The notes below the pieces were generated by a model, which was given only the letters and a program-made list of their open reading frames with translations, searched no databases and was not told the DNA's origin. Positions 20,581-27,028 of a stretch of DNA of 27,028 bases are shown here, piece by piece. A program made the translations under genes and the position numbers. Position 1 is the first letter of the stretch; every line of letters starts with the position of its first letter. The DNA is from a virus, in IMG/VR virus record IMGVR_UViG_3300027467_000344, positions 1 through 27,028 of that record, one strand, 5' to 3'.

Positions 20581-20958
20581 ATGGCTTTCGACAATTCTGT
20601 CCAGAGTGTCTCGCTGCCTGCCGCCGCTGACCTCTCGGGTTCCCAGTTCAAGTGCATCACCGTCAACAGCAGCGGGCAGGCCGCTGTTGCTGGGGCCACC
20701 TCGCTGGTGGTCGGTGTTCTGCAGAACAAGCCTGCTGCTGCTGGCCGCGACGCCACCGTCGCGTACGCCGGTGTCAGCAAGGCCGTCGCCGGTGGTTCGA
20801 TCACCGCGGGCGCACGCGTGACTGCGGATGCAAACGGCGCGGTGATTGCCGCGGCGTCGGCTGGTGATGCTGTCCTCGGCGTGGCGCTTTCTGGCGCTGC
20901 TTCTGGCGACATCATCCCCGTCCTCATCAACCCGTTCCCGTTCGCGGCCCTCGCGTAA
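20581..20958 (+). CDS. Head decoration (capsid cement) protein
   Basis: A 125-residue small beta-rich protein with GGAG ten bases before the ATG. It has C-I-T-V-N-S-S-G-Q-A-A-V-A-G, L-V-V-G-V-L-Q-N-K-P-A-A-A-G-R-D-A-T-V-A and G-A-R-V-T-A-D-A-N-G-A-V-I-A-A-A-S-A-G-D-A-V-L-G-V-A. This pattern matches small decoration proteins (DUF2190-like, functional counterpart of lambda gpD) that bind the outside of the expanded capsid. It stands directly before the major capsid gene, the usual place. Strong codon bias toward Gly/Ala GCx/GGx fits high expression. Confidence 0.85.
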   Translation: MAFDNSVQSVSLPAAADLSGSQFKCITVNSSGQAAVAGATSLVVGVLQNKPAAAGRDATVAYAGVSKAVAGGSITAGARVTADANGAVIAAASAGDAVLGVALSGAASGDIIPVLINPFPFAALA

Positions 20959-20984
20959 CGTCTTTCGTATAGGAGTGATCTAAC

Positions 20985-21974
20985 ATGAATCCGACCCCGG
21001 GCGACGTACACGTCAACCAGCCGCTGACCAACATCAGCGTGGCGTTCCTTCAGAACGCCGCCAACTTCGTGGCAACGCGGGTGTTCCCGAACATCCCCGT
21101 CGCCAAGCAGAGCGACCGCTACTACACCTACGAGCGTGGTGACTTCAACCGCGACGAGATGGCCCTTCGTGCCCCCGGCACGGAGTCGGCTGGTGGTGGC
21201 TATCGCCTCGACAACACCCCGACGTACTTCTGCAACCGCTACTCGTTCCACAAGGACATCCCGGACGAGGTGCGTGCCAATGCGGACGCGGTCCTTTCCC
21301 CGGACCGTGAGGCCACTCAGTACGTGACCCACAAGGCGCTGATCAAGCGCGAGAAGCTCTTCGTGGCGAACTTCTTCGCCCAGAGCGTGTGGTCCAACGA
21401 CTACGAGGGCGTTTCCGGTTCGCCCTCCTCTGGTCAGGTGAAGCAGTGGAGCGATGCCGCTTCGACCCCGATTGAGGACATCCGCGGTGCCAAGCGTGCG
21501 ATTGCCCAGTCGACCGGCTACGAGCCGAACAAGCTCGTGGTGGGCCGTGCGGTGTACGACGCGCTCCTCGACCACCCCGACATCATTGACCGCATCAAGT
21601 ACGGTCAGGCCGGTGTCGGTTCGCCCGCGATGGCTGGCAGCGACACCCTCGCTCGCCTGTTCAACGTGGACGAGGTGCTGGTCATGAACGCTGTGGAGAA
21701 CACCGCGAAGGAAGGCCAGAGCGCCTCGCACGCCTTCATCGGCGGCAAGGCTGCCCTGCTCGTCCACGCTGCGACCTCCCCGGGTCTCATGACGCCGACC
21801 GCTGGTTACACGTTCTCGTGGACCGGCCTCCTCGGCTCGGGCGCTGACGGCAACCGCATCAAGTCGTTCCGGCTTGAGGCGCTGGGTGCTGACCGCGTTG
21901 AGATCGACATGAGCTTCGACATGAAGCTGGTGTCGGCTGATCTCGGCGCTTTCTGGCGCACGGTCGTCGCCTAA
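20985..21974 (+). CDS. Major capsid protein
   Basis: A 329-residue protein with AGGAG nine bases before the ATG. It begins M-N-P-T-P-G-D-V-H-V-N-Q-P-L-T-N-I-S-V-A-F. It contains A-T-R-V-F-P-N-I-P-V-A-K-Q-S-D-R-Y-Y near residue 30, and N-K-L-V-V-G-R-A-V-Y-D-A-L-L-D-H-P-D-I-I-D-R-I-K-Y (about 184-208), a segment typical of HK97-fold capsid proteins of this class. A D-M-K-L-V end motif lies near the C-terminus. Neighbours on both sides (protease, scaffold, decoration; terminator and connectors) support the call. There is no long N-terminal delta domain, which agrees with a separate scaffold. Confidence 0.9.
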   Translation: MNPTPGDVHVNQPLTNISVAFLQNAANFVATRVFPNIPVAKQSDRYYTYERGDFNRDEMALRAPGTESAGGGYRLDNTPTYFCNRYSFHKDIPDEVRANADAVLSPDREATQYVTHKALIKREKLFVANFFAQSVWSNDYEGVSGSPSSGQVKQWSDAASTPIEDIRGAKRAIAQSTGYEPNKLVVGRAVYDALLDHPDIIDRIKYGQAGVGSPAMAGSDTLARLFNVDEVLVMNAVENTAKEGQSASHAFIGGKAALLVHAATSPGLMTPTAGYTFSWTGLLGSGADGNRIKSFRLEALGADRVEIDMSFDMKLVSADLGAFWRTVVA

Positions 21975-21981
21975 CTGGGTT

Positions 21982-22024
21982 GGGGCGGGTGGTGCAGTCG
22001 TGCCGCCCGCCCCGCCTTTCCCTT
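21982..22024 (+). terminator. Terminator after the major capsid gene
   Basis: GGGGCGGGTGG (21982-21992) pairs with CCGCCCGCCCC (22003-22013): 11 pairs including one G-T, with a 10-base loop, then GCCTTTCCCTT. The stem is very stable and the tail partly T-rich. Probably it stops part of transcription so that capsid mRNA exceeds connector mRNA. Confidence 0.7.
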
Positions 22025-22046
22025 CAACGCCCGTCGTAGGAAAGCC

Positions 22047-22427
22047 ATGACACAACGACGCCCATTTTCACTAGACAGCAGTTTTAAGGCCGGTCGCCCG
22101 TTCGTGATGAACGGCGTGACGTACAACTTCGATGATCCGGTCAGCGTACAGGGGATTGAGCCGCGACGGCTTCGCCAGATGTACGACGCCCGCATGATCG
22201 AAGTCGTAGACGAGGCTGCAGGTATCAAGCCTGCGGCTCCGGTCATCAAGATCAAGCCGCAGCCCGCGCCGCCTCGTGAGGAGACGCCGGTCGCGGAGGT
22301 GGCTCGTGGTCCCGCGATTCGACACAAGGGATTCGGGCGTTTCGAAGTAGTTGATGCGGCTGGCAAAGTCCTCGCTGGACCGCTCCCCAAGGAGCAGGCA
22401 GAGCGGGAATTGGCACGAATGGCATGA
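22047..22427 (+). CDS. Small head-tail region protein of unknown function
   Basis: A 126-residue protein with AGGAAA before the ATG. The first half has F-V-M-N-G-V-T-Y-N-F-D-D-P-V and G-I-E-P-R-R-L-R-Q-M-Y-D-A-R-M-I-E-V, a small fold seen near capsid genes. The middle is a Pro/Lys linker. The end is R-H-K-G-F-G-R-F-E-V-V-D-A-A-G-K-V-L-A-G-P-L-P-K-E-Q-A-E-R-E-L, a repeat-like beta-beta-alpha unit that occurs in several phage connectors. No enzyme motif. A head completion or accessory role is inferred from position. Confidence 0.7.
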   Translation: MTQRRPFSLDSSFKAGRPFVMNGVTYNFDDPVSVQGIEPRRLRQMYDARMIEVVDEAAGIKPAAPVIKIKPQPAPPREETPVAEVARGPAIRHKGFGRFEVVDAAGKVLAGPLPKEQAERELARMA

Positions 22428-22435
22428 GGTGAGAT

Positions 22436-22996
22436 ATGGCGTTGACCGTTGAGGACGGAACTGGATTGTCTAACGCGGACGCCTACATCTCGCTCGCCGA
22501 GTTTAAGACGTTCGCTAGCAGCCGGAACTACCGCTGGGAGGACTATGAGGACTTCCAGCTTGAGGCGTCAATCCGCTTGGCAACCGGCTGGGTCGACACC
22601 TACAACCGCTACAAAGGGCAGCGCCTCAAGTCGACGCAGGCGCTGGAGTTCCCGCGTGCAGACCTGACCGACTGGTCCGACTACGAGGTCACCGGCGTGC
22701 CTGCCCGCGTCAAGCAGGCGTGCGCCGAGTTGGCGTTTAAGGGTCTGACCGAAGCGTTGTATGCCGACGAGGCACGCGGTGGAATGGTCAAGAGCGAAAG
22801 CGTGGGGCCGATCTCGGTGACCTACGCGGACAACGCCCCCACCGGCAAGGTGTGGACGTTCGCACAGAACCTGCTCAAGCAGTATGTGCGCGACCCGAAC
22901 AGCATCCTTGGCCCGCTGTGGACAGCGCCAGAGATGCCCGCCCAGTTCCGGATCGGGATGAATGACCATCCCGAGGTGGACTTGAGGACGGAGTAA
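22436..22996 (+). CDS. Head-tail connector (DnaT-like domain, adaptor type)
   Basis: A 186-residue protein with GAGGTG four bases before the ATG. The N-terminus L-T-V-E-D-G-T-G-L-S-N-A-D-A-Y-I-S-L-A-E-F is a well-known signature of phage neck proteins annotated as putative DnaT-like. Helices follow: E-A-S-I-R-L-A-T-G-W-V-D-T-Y-N-R-Y-K-G, Q-A-L-E-F-P-R-A-D and V-P-A-R-V-K-Q-A-C-A-E-L-A-F-K-G-L. This order is that of gp6/gp15-type adaptors that bind below the portal. The DnaT name is misleading: position and pattern indicate a structural adaptor, not a replication protein. Confidence 0.85.
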   Translation: MALTVEDGTGLSNADAYISLAEFKTFASSRNYRWEDYEDFQLEASIRLATGWVDTYNRYKGQRLKSTQALEFPRADLTDWSDYEVTGVPARVKQACAELAFKGLTEALYADEARGGMVKSESVGPISVTYADNAPTGKVWTFAQNLLKQYVRDPNSILGPLWTAPEMPAQFRIGMNDHPEVDLRTE

Positions 22997-22999
22997 GTC

Positions 23000-23365
23000 G
23001 TGTCGACGTACGCCGCCCAAGCGAACACAGCACACGCCCTGCTCTCACGCAAGGGCGCTACGGTGACGTTCACCCGTAAGTCGGCGAGCGCGTTCAACCC
23101 CGTCACTCAAACGGAGACGGCGGTGTCGACCACCTTCAGCATGAAGGGAATCGCGCTGCCGCCGGGGAAGGACTCGGAGTTCGCTCTCGGGTCGCTAGAG
23201 CGTCGGAACATTCTGGAGTTTCACTTGGCCCCGCGGCTCGGCACGACGCCGCAGCCGGGGGACAAGGTGCGGTGGGCTGGCAGCGACTGGTCCGTGATCT
23301 GGGTAAGCGATCTGAACCCCGCGGGGGACGGCGCACCCTACACGAAGTGTTACGCGGAGCGCTGA
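23000..23365 (+). CDS. Head closure / stopper-type neck protein
   Basis: A 121-residue protein with a GTG start, GGAG seven bases upstream. After a short helix (A-N-T-A-H-A-L-L-S-R-K-G), the sequence is beta-rich: A-T-V-T-F-T-R-K-S-A-S-A-F-N-P-V-T-Q-T-E-T. It has R-R-N-I-L-E-F-H-L-A-P-R-L-G and P-Q-P-G-D-K-V-R-W-A-G-S-D-W-S-V-I-W-V. The motif P-x-x-G-D-x-V-x-x-x-G-x-x-W-x-V with surrounding strands fits small barrel stoppers. It lies between adaptor and tail-completion genes, as expected. Confidence 0.8.
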   Translation: MSTYAAQANTAHALLSRKGATVTFTRKSASAFNPVTQTETAVSTTFSMKGIALPPGKDSEFALGSLERRNILEFHLAPRLGTTPQPGDKVRWAGSDWSVIWVSDLNPAGDGAPYTKCYAER

Positions 23366-23366
23366 C

Positions 23367-23756
23367 ATGAGCAACGGTCGTGAGTTCAACCTGAAGCTGT
23401 CGAACTGGGCATCCAAGTTCAAAGGGGACATGGACGCGCTGGCGCGGCAGACGTGCCAAGAGATCGCGGCAAATGTGGTCAAGGACACGCCGGTCGATAC
23501 CGGCTTTCTGCGTTCCTCATGGCAGCCGTCCATCGGTGCGCCCGCGGCATCGCAGGGCAACGGCAACCCAGATTCGAAGGTTTCTATCGTTGCAGCCAAC
23601 GTGAAAGCCGGTGACATTTTCTGGATGACGAACAACGCTGAATACGGTCCCTATGTCGAGTTCGGTACTCGCCGGATGCGCGGGCGGTTCTTTGTAACGC
23701 GCAACGTTAAGCGGGCGAAGTCGGTGGTGACCAAGCTCATGAAGGAGTTGGCATGA
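23367..23756 (+). CDS. Neck / tail completion protein (HK97 gp10-like)
   Basis: A 129-residue protein. The signature runs V-V-K-D-T-P-V-D-T-G-F-L-R-S-S-W-Q (37-53), then N-N-A-E-Y-G-P-Y-V-E-F-G-T-R-R-M-R-G-R-F-F. Both are typical of the HK97 gp10 family that joins the head to the tail. It starts one base after the stopper stop and overlaps the next gene by four bases (ATGA), so the neck genes form a coupled set. The R-S-S-W and E-F-G-T motifs are intact. Confidence 0.9.
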   Translation: MSNGREFNLKLSNWASKFKGDMDALARQTCQEIAANVVKDTPVDTGFLRSSWQPSIGAPAASQGNGNPDSKVSIVAANVKAGDIFWMTNNAEYGPYVEFGTRRMRGRFFVTRNVKRAKSVVTKLMKELA

Positions 23757-24172
23757 GCGCAGCGACGTTTCACAAAGACCTGCGCTCCGCGGTGCGTGAC
23801 CGGCTGCAAACGCTGACCGGCCTGCCTGACGTAGCGTGGGAAGGACGCGAATTCACGCCCGTGAAGGGCCAGCCGTACGTTTCAGAAAGCATGATCCCGG
23901 TGTCGTCCGATGTGATGGCGACGGGGTTGGGTGGGTATATCGCCCACACCGTGACGGCAAACTTCACGCTGCACTACCCCGTGAACTCGGGAACTGTCGC
24001 TCTGGAAAGTCTCGCAGGGTCGCTGATGCAGCACTTTCGGCCCGGGACCGTCGTGTCATACGGCGATGCGAATGCCACCGTGCAACAGGTGGAGCGTGTC
24101 GGTTTGACACAGGAACCGGATTGGCTCAACGGCACAGTCATCGTGACGATGATTGGGCATACCACCAATTAA
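23753..24172 (+). CDS. Tail terminator protein
   Basis: A 139-residue protein that would cap the tail tube and join it to the neck (lambda gpU / DUF4128-like). It begins with a helix (F-H-K-D-L-R-S-A-V-R-D-R-L-Q-T-L-T-G-L-P-D-V-A-W-E-G). Beta segments follow: P-Y-V-S-E-S-M-I-P and A-H-T-V-T-A-N-F-T-L-H-Y-P, then an end strand G-T-V-I-V-T-M-I. The fold order alpha-beta and position between gp10-like and tube genes support the call. The ATG overlaps the previous stop (ATGA). Confidence 0.85.
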   Translation: MSAATFHKDLRSAVRDRLQTLTGLPDVAWEGREFTPVKGQPYVSESMIPVSSDVMATGLGGYIAHTVTANFTLHYPVNSGTVALESLAGSLMQHFRPGTVVSYGDANATVQQVERVGLTQEPDWLNGTVIVTMIGHTTN

Positions 24173-24173
24173 C

Positions 24174-24197
24174 TTTTTTTGGTCCCGGCACCGGGAC
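24174..24197 (+). other. T7 tract followed by GC hairpin before the tail tube gene
   Basis: Seven T residues (24174-24180), then GTCCCGG (24182-24188), CA, CCGGGAC (24191-24197). The order is the reverse of an intrinsic terminator on the plus strand. It may protect or separate the strongly expressed tail tube mRNA whose ribosome site (AAGGAG) follows. Confidence 0.5.
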
Positions 24198-24218
24198 AAC
24201 GACTAAAGGAGTCCCACA

Positions 24219-25145
24219 ATGCCTCTGCAGAGTAACGTAAACGTCCGTGTGGTCTACGCCCCAGAGACCACCCTTGGCACGCAGTCCACCGCCGCTGGGC
24301 AGGTGCTGCGTCGCGTGTCCTCGTCACTCGCGCTGACGAAGGAAGCGTTCACCTCCAACGAAGTGCGCCCGGACCAGCAGGTCTACGATATGCGCCACGG
24401 CGTGCGCCGCGTGGCTGGCAACATCCAAGGCGAACTGTCGCGTACCTCGTACGACGACTTCTTCGCAGCTGCCCTCCGCGGCTCGTGGTCGAGCAACAAG
24501 CTGAAGCCCGGAACCACCCAGACCTCGTACACCATTGAGCAGGTCTACCCTGACATCGATGTGTCCGAGACGTTTGTCGGCTGCCGCATCAGCGACGTCG
24601 CCGTGTCGATGCCGCCAAACGGTATGGCAACGGTGAACTTCGGCATTCAGGGCATCAATATGTCCGGCACGTCGACCGCTGGTTCGCCGGTGTTCCTCTC
24701 GCCGACATCGGCTGCGACGACTGGACTGCTGTCCGGCGTCAACGGCTCACTCACGATCCAAGGCACGTCCTCGGCGATCATCACATCGCTCGACTTTACG
24801 ATCCAGAACAACCTGTCCAGCACCCCGGTGGTGGGCAGCGTCACCGTTCCGGAGATTTTCTACGGGCGCTTCGTGGTGACCGGCACCCTGTCTGCCTACT
24901 TCGAAAACCTCACGATGCTGAACTACTTCCTCAACGAGACGGAGATCGGCATTGAGGTCACGCTGAACGAGGCCGGTGGCAACGACTACCTCAAGTTCAC
25001 CATGGGCCGTGTGAAGCTCATGGGTGCCAATAAGACGGTTGGACCGGACGGCGGGGTCATCCTGCAGTCGCCGTTCCAAGCGCTCTATCACGACGCGGCA
25101 TCAGCGGCTGACGATGGCACGATCATCATCACGCGCAGCGCGTAA
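24219..25145 (+). CDS. Tail tube (major tail) protein
   Basis: A 308-residue protein with AAAGGAG before the ATG. It has V-N-V-R-V-V-Y-A-P-E-T-T-L-G-T near the N-terminus, and N-E-V-R-P-D-Q-Q-V-Y-D-M-R-H-G-V-R-R-V-A-G-N-I-Q-G-E-L-S. Later comes G-F-x-T-x-T-like beta content with S-L-D-F-T-I-Q-N-N-L-S. The S-x-E-x-R-x-D-x-Q and G-x-I-x-G-E-L patterns are typical of long-tailed phage tube proteins. It is followed by tail chaperone and tape measure genes, so position agrees. The product should stack as hexameric rings around the tape measure. Confidence 0.9.
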   Translation: MPLQSNVNVRVVYAPETTLGTQSTAAGQVLRRVSSSLALTKEAFTSNEVRPDQQVYDMRHGVRRVAGNIQGELSRTSYDDFFAAALRGSWSSNKLKPGTTQTSYTIEQVYPDIDVSETFVGCRISDVAVSMPPNGMATVNFGIQGINMSGTSTAGSPVFLSPTSAATTGLLSGVNGSLTIQGTSSAIITSLDFTIQNNLSSTPVVGSVTVPEIFYGRFVVTGTLSAYFENLTMLNYFLNETEIGIEVTLNEAGGNDYLKFTMGRVKLMGANKTVGPDGGVILQSPFQALYHDAASAADDGTIIITRSA

Positions 25146-25154
25146 TACCCCACC

Positions 25155-25182
25155 GGTGGCCCGGGGGAAACCCCGGGCTACC
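25155..25182 (+). terminator. Stable hairpin with GAAA tetraloop after the tail tube gene
   Basis: GGTGGCCCGGGG pairs with CCCCGGGCTACC over 12 positions including one G-T, closing a GAAA loop. No T tract follows, so it may stabilise the 3' end of tail tube mRNA or reduce read-through rather than terminate fully. Confidence 0.55.
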
Positions 25183-25203
25183 ACTACTTCACAGGAAAGC
25201 CAC

Positions 25204-25638
25204 ATGAAATTTGACCTGCCACAGATTGATACCAAGTCCCTCGCTGATCTCGGCGTACTGATGACCGTGAAGCAGTTCGACGGCGAAGAGCCGTTGATTG
25301 CCAAGAACGGCCAGCCAGTCCGCATCCGTCTGCGCGGCCCCGACAGCGACGTCTACCGCGAGTTCACCCGCAAGCAGATTCAGAAGCGGCTGGCTCGTGG
25401 CAACGACCCCAAGCGCCTCAACGAGGTGGATATGGAGGAGGTCGAGAAGGACTCGCTGGATATGCTGGCGGCGATGACCGTCGGCTGGGAAAACGTTCTC
25501 GACACGGAAGGGAATGACATCCCATTCGCCACCGAAGTGGCGCGGTCGCTGTACGTCTCGTATCCCGTCGTGCGCGAGCAGGTCGACGTTTTTGTGGCGA
25601 ATCGCCGAAATTTTTTGAGAGCGTCGTTGGAGAGCTGA
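25204..25638 (+). CDS. Tail assembly chaperone, short form (gpG-like)
   Basis: A 144-residue protein with AGGAAA before the ATG. It starts M-K-F-D-L-P-Q-I-D-T-K-S-L-A-D-L-G and has V-R-I-R-L-R-G-P-D-S-D-V-Y-R-E-F-T-R-K-Q, followed by an acidic helix and A-M-T-V-G-W-E-N-V. This combination is typical of the first tail chaperone gene. It helps the tape measure protein fold and recruits tube protein before leaving the virion. Near the end, a T-TTT-TTG site allows a -1 shift to the longer form. Without the shift translation ends at a TGA (25636-25638). Confidence 0.9.
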   Translation: MKFDLPQIDTKSLADLGVLMTVKQFDGEEPLIAKNGQPVRIRLRGPDSDVYREFTRKQIQKRLARGNDPKRLNEVDMEEVEKDSLDMLAAMTVGWENVLDTEGNDIPFATEVARSLYVSYPVVREQVDVFVANRRNFLRASLES

Positions 25639-25970
25639 TTGCTTATGCCAAGCACCAGTTCACTCTCGCACGCAGCGTCGGTGGGTCTGCGCTGGCTGAC
25701 CACTACGCAGTCGTTGCCGAGCGAACTGGAAAGACTCTGGAGTCTCCAGAGCTACCAGCGGCGCTCCGTTACTTGTGGAACCATTTCATTCTGCTGCACA
25801 AGGGACGGTCTGGGAACGGTTTTGGACCTAACCCAATCGTCTGGTCCGAGATAAAGGCGTACTGCGATGTCATGAGGGTCCAGCTTGACCCGTGGGAAGT
25901 GGAAGCAATCAAGGCGGTCGATGACGAGTTCCTCGCGTCATCGGTGGATTCGACTACCGGGACGGGTTAA
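25204..25970 (+). CDS. Tail assembly chaperone, frameshift fusion (gpGT-like)
   Basis: Predicted -1 frameshift product of about 255 residues: 138 residues shared with the short form, then 117 from the -1 frame (E-S-V-V-G-E-L-I-A-Y-A-K-H-Q-F ... I-V-W-S-E-I-K-A-Y-C-D-V-M). The -1 frame runs open to a TAA at 25968-25970 without a good start of its own near the junction. This arrangement of gene G plus overlapping T between tube and tape measure genes is conserved in long-tailed phages. The T part has W-N-H-F-I-L-L and L-D-P-W-E-V-E-A-I. Production ratio depends on slippage efficiency, not visible in sequence. Confidence 0.85.
25611..25617 (+). other. Programmed -1 ribosomal frameshift site
   Basis: The heptamer T TTT TTG lies in the correct phase of the chaperone frame (codons AAT TTT TTG). 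It follows the X XXY YYZ rule. The zero-frame stop is 18 bases further, and the -1 frame continues to 25970. Confidence 0.88.
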
Positions 25971-25973
25971 GAC

Positions 25974-27028
25974 ATGGCAGAGAATTTCTTTTTAGGCTTC
26001 ACGGTAGATACCTCCCAACTCCAGCGAGCGCAGGAGTTGGCGAAGAAGTTTGCCGAGGACGTCGGCAAGCTCGGTACTGCCGAGCAAGAGACCGCCAAGA
26101 AAACCGATCAGGCGACCGAAGCCGTCAAGCGCAAGAAGAAGGCGACGGAGGATGCCGCCGAAGCCCAGCGCAAAGCGGCAGGGGCTACCGGGGAATTTGC
26201 CCGCAAGCTGGAAGGGATCAGCGGCAACCTCAAGAAGAGCCAAGAAGACCTGCAGGCGCTCGCTGGCGCGATTGGCGGCGGCGGCGGCATGGGCGGTATG
26301 GTCGGTGGAATCAACGCCGGAGCGGGCGCGTTAGGGCGGCTGGCGGGCGCACTTGGCCCCGTTGGGGCCGGTATTGCCGCGGCTACCGTCGCAGTCGGCG
26401 CGGTCGGGTTCGGCTACTACAAGGCAGCCGAGTCGCTTGCGAAGTACGAGGACCGCCTGAACGCCCTTGAGGGCAAGCTCAAGAACTCCCTCGGCAGCAT
26501 TTATGCAGCCCGCGAGGCAATTGACGCCCTGCGCGAGTCGACCCAAAGAACAGGACTCGGCTTCGATGCCGCCGCCGAGGCGTTCGGACGCATTGCTCGC
26601 AACAACTCCGCTATTGGCCTGACGCAGAAAGAGATGCTGCAGATGGTCGATACCGTCCAGAAGCTGGGCGTGGTGTCTGGCGCGTCCGCAGGTGAAATGC
26701 AGTCTGGCATGATCCAGTTCGGTCAGGCGCTGGCGTCTGGTCGTCTGCAAGGCGACGAACTGCGCTCCATCATGGAGAACTTCCCGGCGCTGGCAAAGGC
26801 TATCGCAGACAACTTCGAACGCGCTGACGGAACCATCGGTCTGACCATCGGCGAGCTTCGCAAGATGGGTTCCGAGGGCGAACTGACGTCGATCAAGATC
26901 GCGCAGGCGATGCTTCGGGCCAAGGAACTGACCGAGAAGCAGTTCGCCGAAATGCCTGAAACGGTCGAGCGTGCCAACCAGCGGTTGAGCGACAGCTACG
27001 ACGCCCTGTTGACCGACCTCGCAAAGAA
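25974..27028 (+). CDS. Tape measure protein (3' partial)
   Basis: The first ~351 residues of a protein that runs off the window. It starts M-A-E-N-F-F-L-G-F-T-V-D-T-S-Q-L-Q-R, three bases after the stop of the chaperone fusion. A Lys/Glu/Ala coiled coil is followed by a Gly-rich hydrophobic segment (G-A-L-G-R-L-A-G-A-L-G-P-V-G-A-G-I-A-A-A). Then comes the tape measure domain Q-F-G-Q-A-L-A-S-G-R-L-Q-G-D-E-L-R-S-I-M-E-N-F-P-A-L and I-G-E-L-R-K-M-G-S-E-G-E-L-T. The length of the whole protein would set tail length. The ribosome site is weak, so coupling with the chaperone is likely. Confidence 0.9.
   Translation, partial: MAENFFLGFTVDTSQLQRAQELAKKFAEDVGKLGTAEQETAKKTDQATEAVKRKKKATEDAAEAQRKAAGATGEFARKLEGISGNLKKSQEDLQALAGAIGGGGGMGGMVGGINAGAGALGRLAGALGPVGAGIAAATVAVGAVGFGYYKAAESLAKYEDRLNALEGKLKNSLGSIYAAREAIDALRESTQRTGLGFDAAAEAFGRIARNNSAIGLTQKEMLQMVDTVQKLGVVSGASAGEMQSGMIQFGQALASGRLQGDELRSIMENFPALAKAIADNFERADGTIGLTIGELRKMGSEGELTSIKIAQAMLRAKELTEKQFAEMPETVERANQRLSDSYDALLTDLAK

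Noticed and set aside
20517-22055. A 512-codon open frame on the minus strand across the decoration and capsid genes
   Set aside because: It mirrors the strongly expressed plus-strand genes, is very rich in Arg, Val, Leu and His, spans two genes plus the terminator, and lacks a ribosome site. It is a product of high GC codon bias.
22436-22996. Replication role for the DnaT-like protein
   Set aside because: The name comes from weak similarity; the position between capsid and stopper genes and the N-terminal signature fit a structural adaptor.
25588-25596. A second T-run (GTTTTTG) as frameshift site
   Set aside because: It does not follow the slippery heptamer rule in the chaperone phase; the site at 25611 does.
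1-27028. CRISPR array, tRNA or rRNA genes, insertion sequences, attachment sites
   Set aside because: No regular direct repeats with spacers, no cloverleaf-like sequence, no transposase and no integrase were seen. This is a visual reading without a covariance-model scan.

Overview
The window is GC-rich, gene-dense DNA from a tailed bacteriophage. A tail tube gene, a tail-assembly-chaperone pair with a -1 frameshift site and a tape measure gene point to a long-tailed siphovirus. The host cannot be named from the sequence. The holin type (GTA-like, three-TM family) and the GH24 lysozyme fit a Gram-negative host, but this is inference. I saw no integrase, repressor, tRNA, rRNA, CRISPR array or insertion sequence.

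Layout. (1) 1-7078, rightward: the end of an Ala-rich repeat fibre protein, a 1361-residue tail fibre with a self-cleaving S74 chaperone, and four small accessory or structural genes. (2) 7079-9978, rightward: a structured spacer, holin, endolysin (lysozyme with an E-C-T triad), a small HExxH metallopeptidase, a small membrane/coiled-coil protein and a metallophosphoesterase. (3) 9982-11852, leftward: nine small genes in a tight operon, five junctions being ATGA or GTGA overlaps. (4) 11853-12006: a divergent control region with palindromes. (5) 12007-19028, rightward: Mu F-like head morphogenesis protein, small genes, a 1378-residue multi-enzyme protein (Nudix + kinase-like + ADP-ribosyltransferase, with helical repeats) and a 171-residue unknown. 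(6) 19029-19180: a second structured control region. (7) 19181-25145: XkdF-like prohead protease, scaffold, decoration protein, major capsid protein, terminator, head-tail connectors, tail terminator and tail tube. (8) 25204-27028: tail assembly chaperones joined by frameshifting, and the start of the tape measure gene.

How it works together: units 5-8 build the head, neck and tail shaft, and unit 1 makes the receptor-binding end. Unit 2 lyses the host. Unit 3 probably makes small early or host-modulating proteins, which is inferred only from size, orientation and membrane content. The giant protein lies among capsid genes, so it may be packaged and injected like T4 Alt, but this is inference.

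The two most interesting signals are (i) this fusion of a Nudix-like, a kinase-like and an ART domain, each enzyme module coming with a tryptophan/glycine-rich tag or a helical repeat, and (ii) a recurring dyad, close to GTATCA-N6-TGATAC, found five times and only at transcription-unit or gene-block boundaries.
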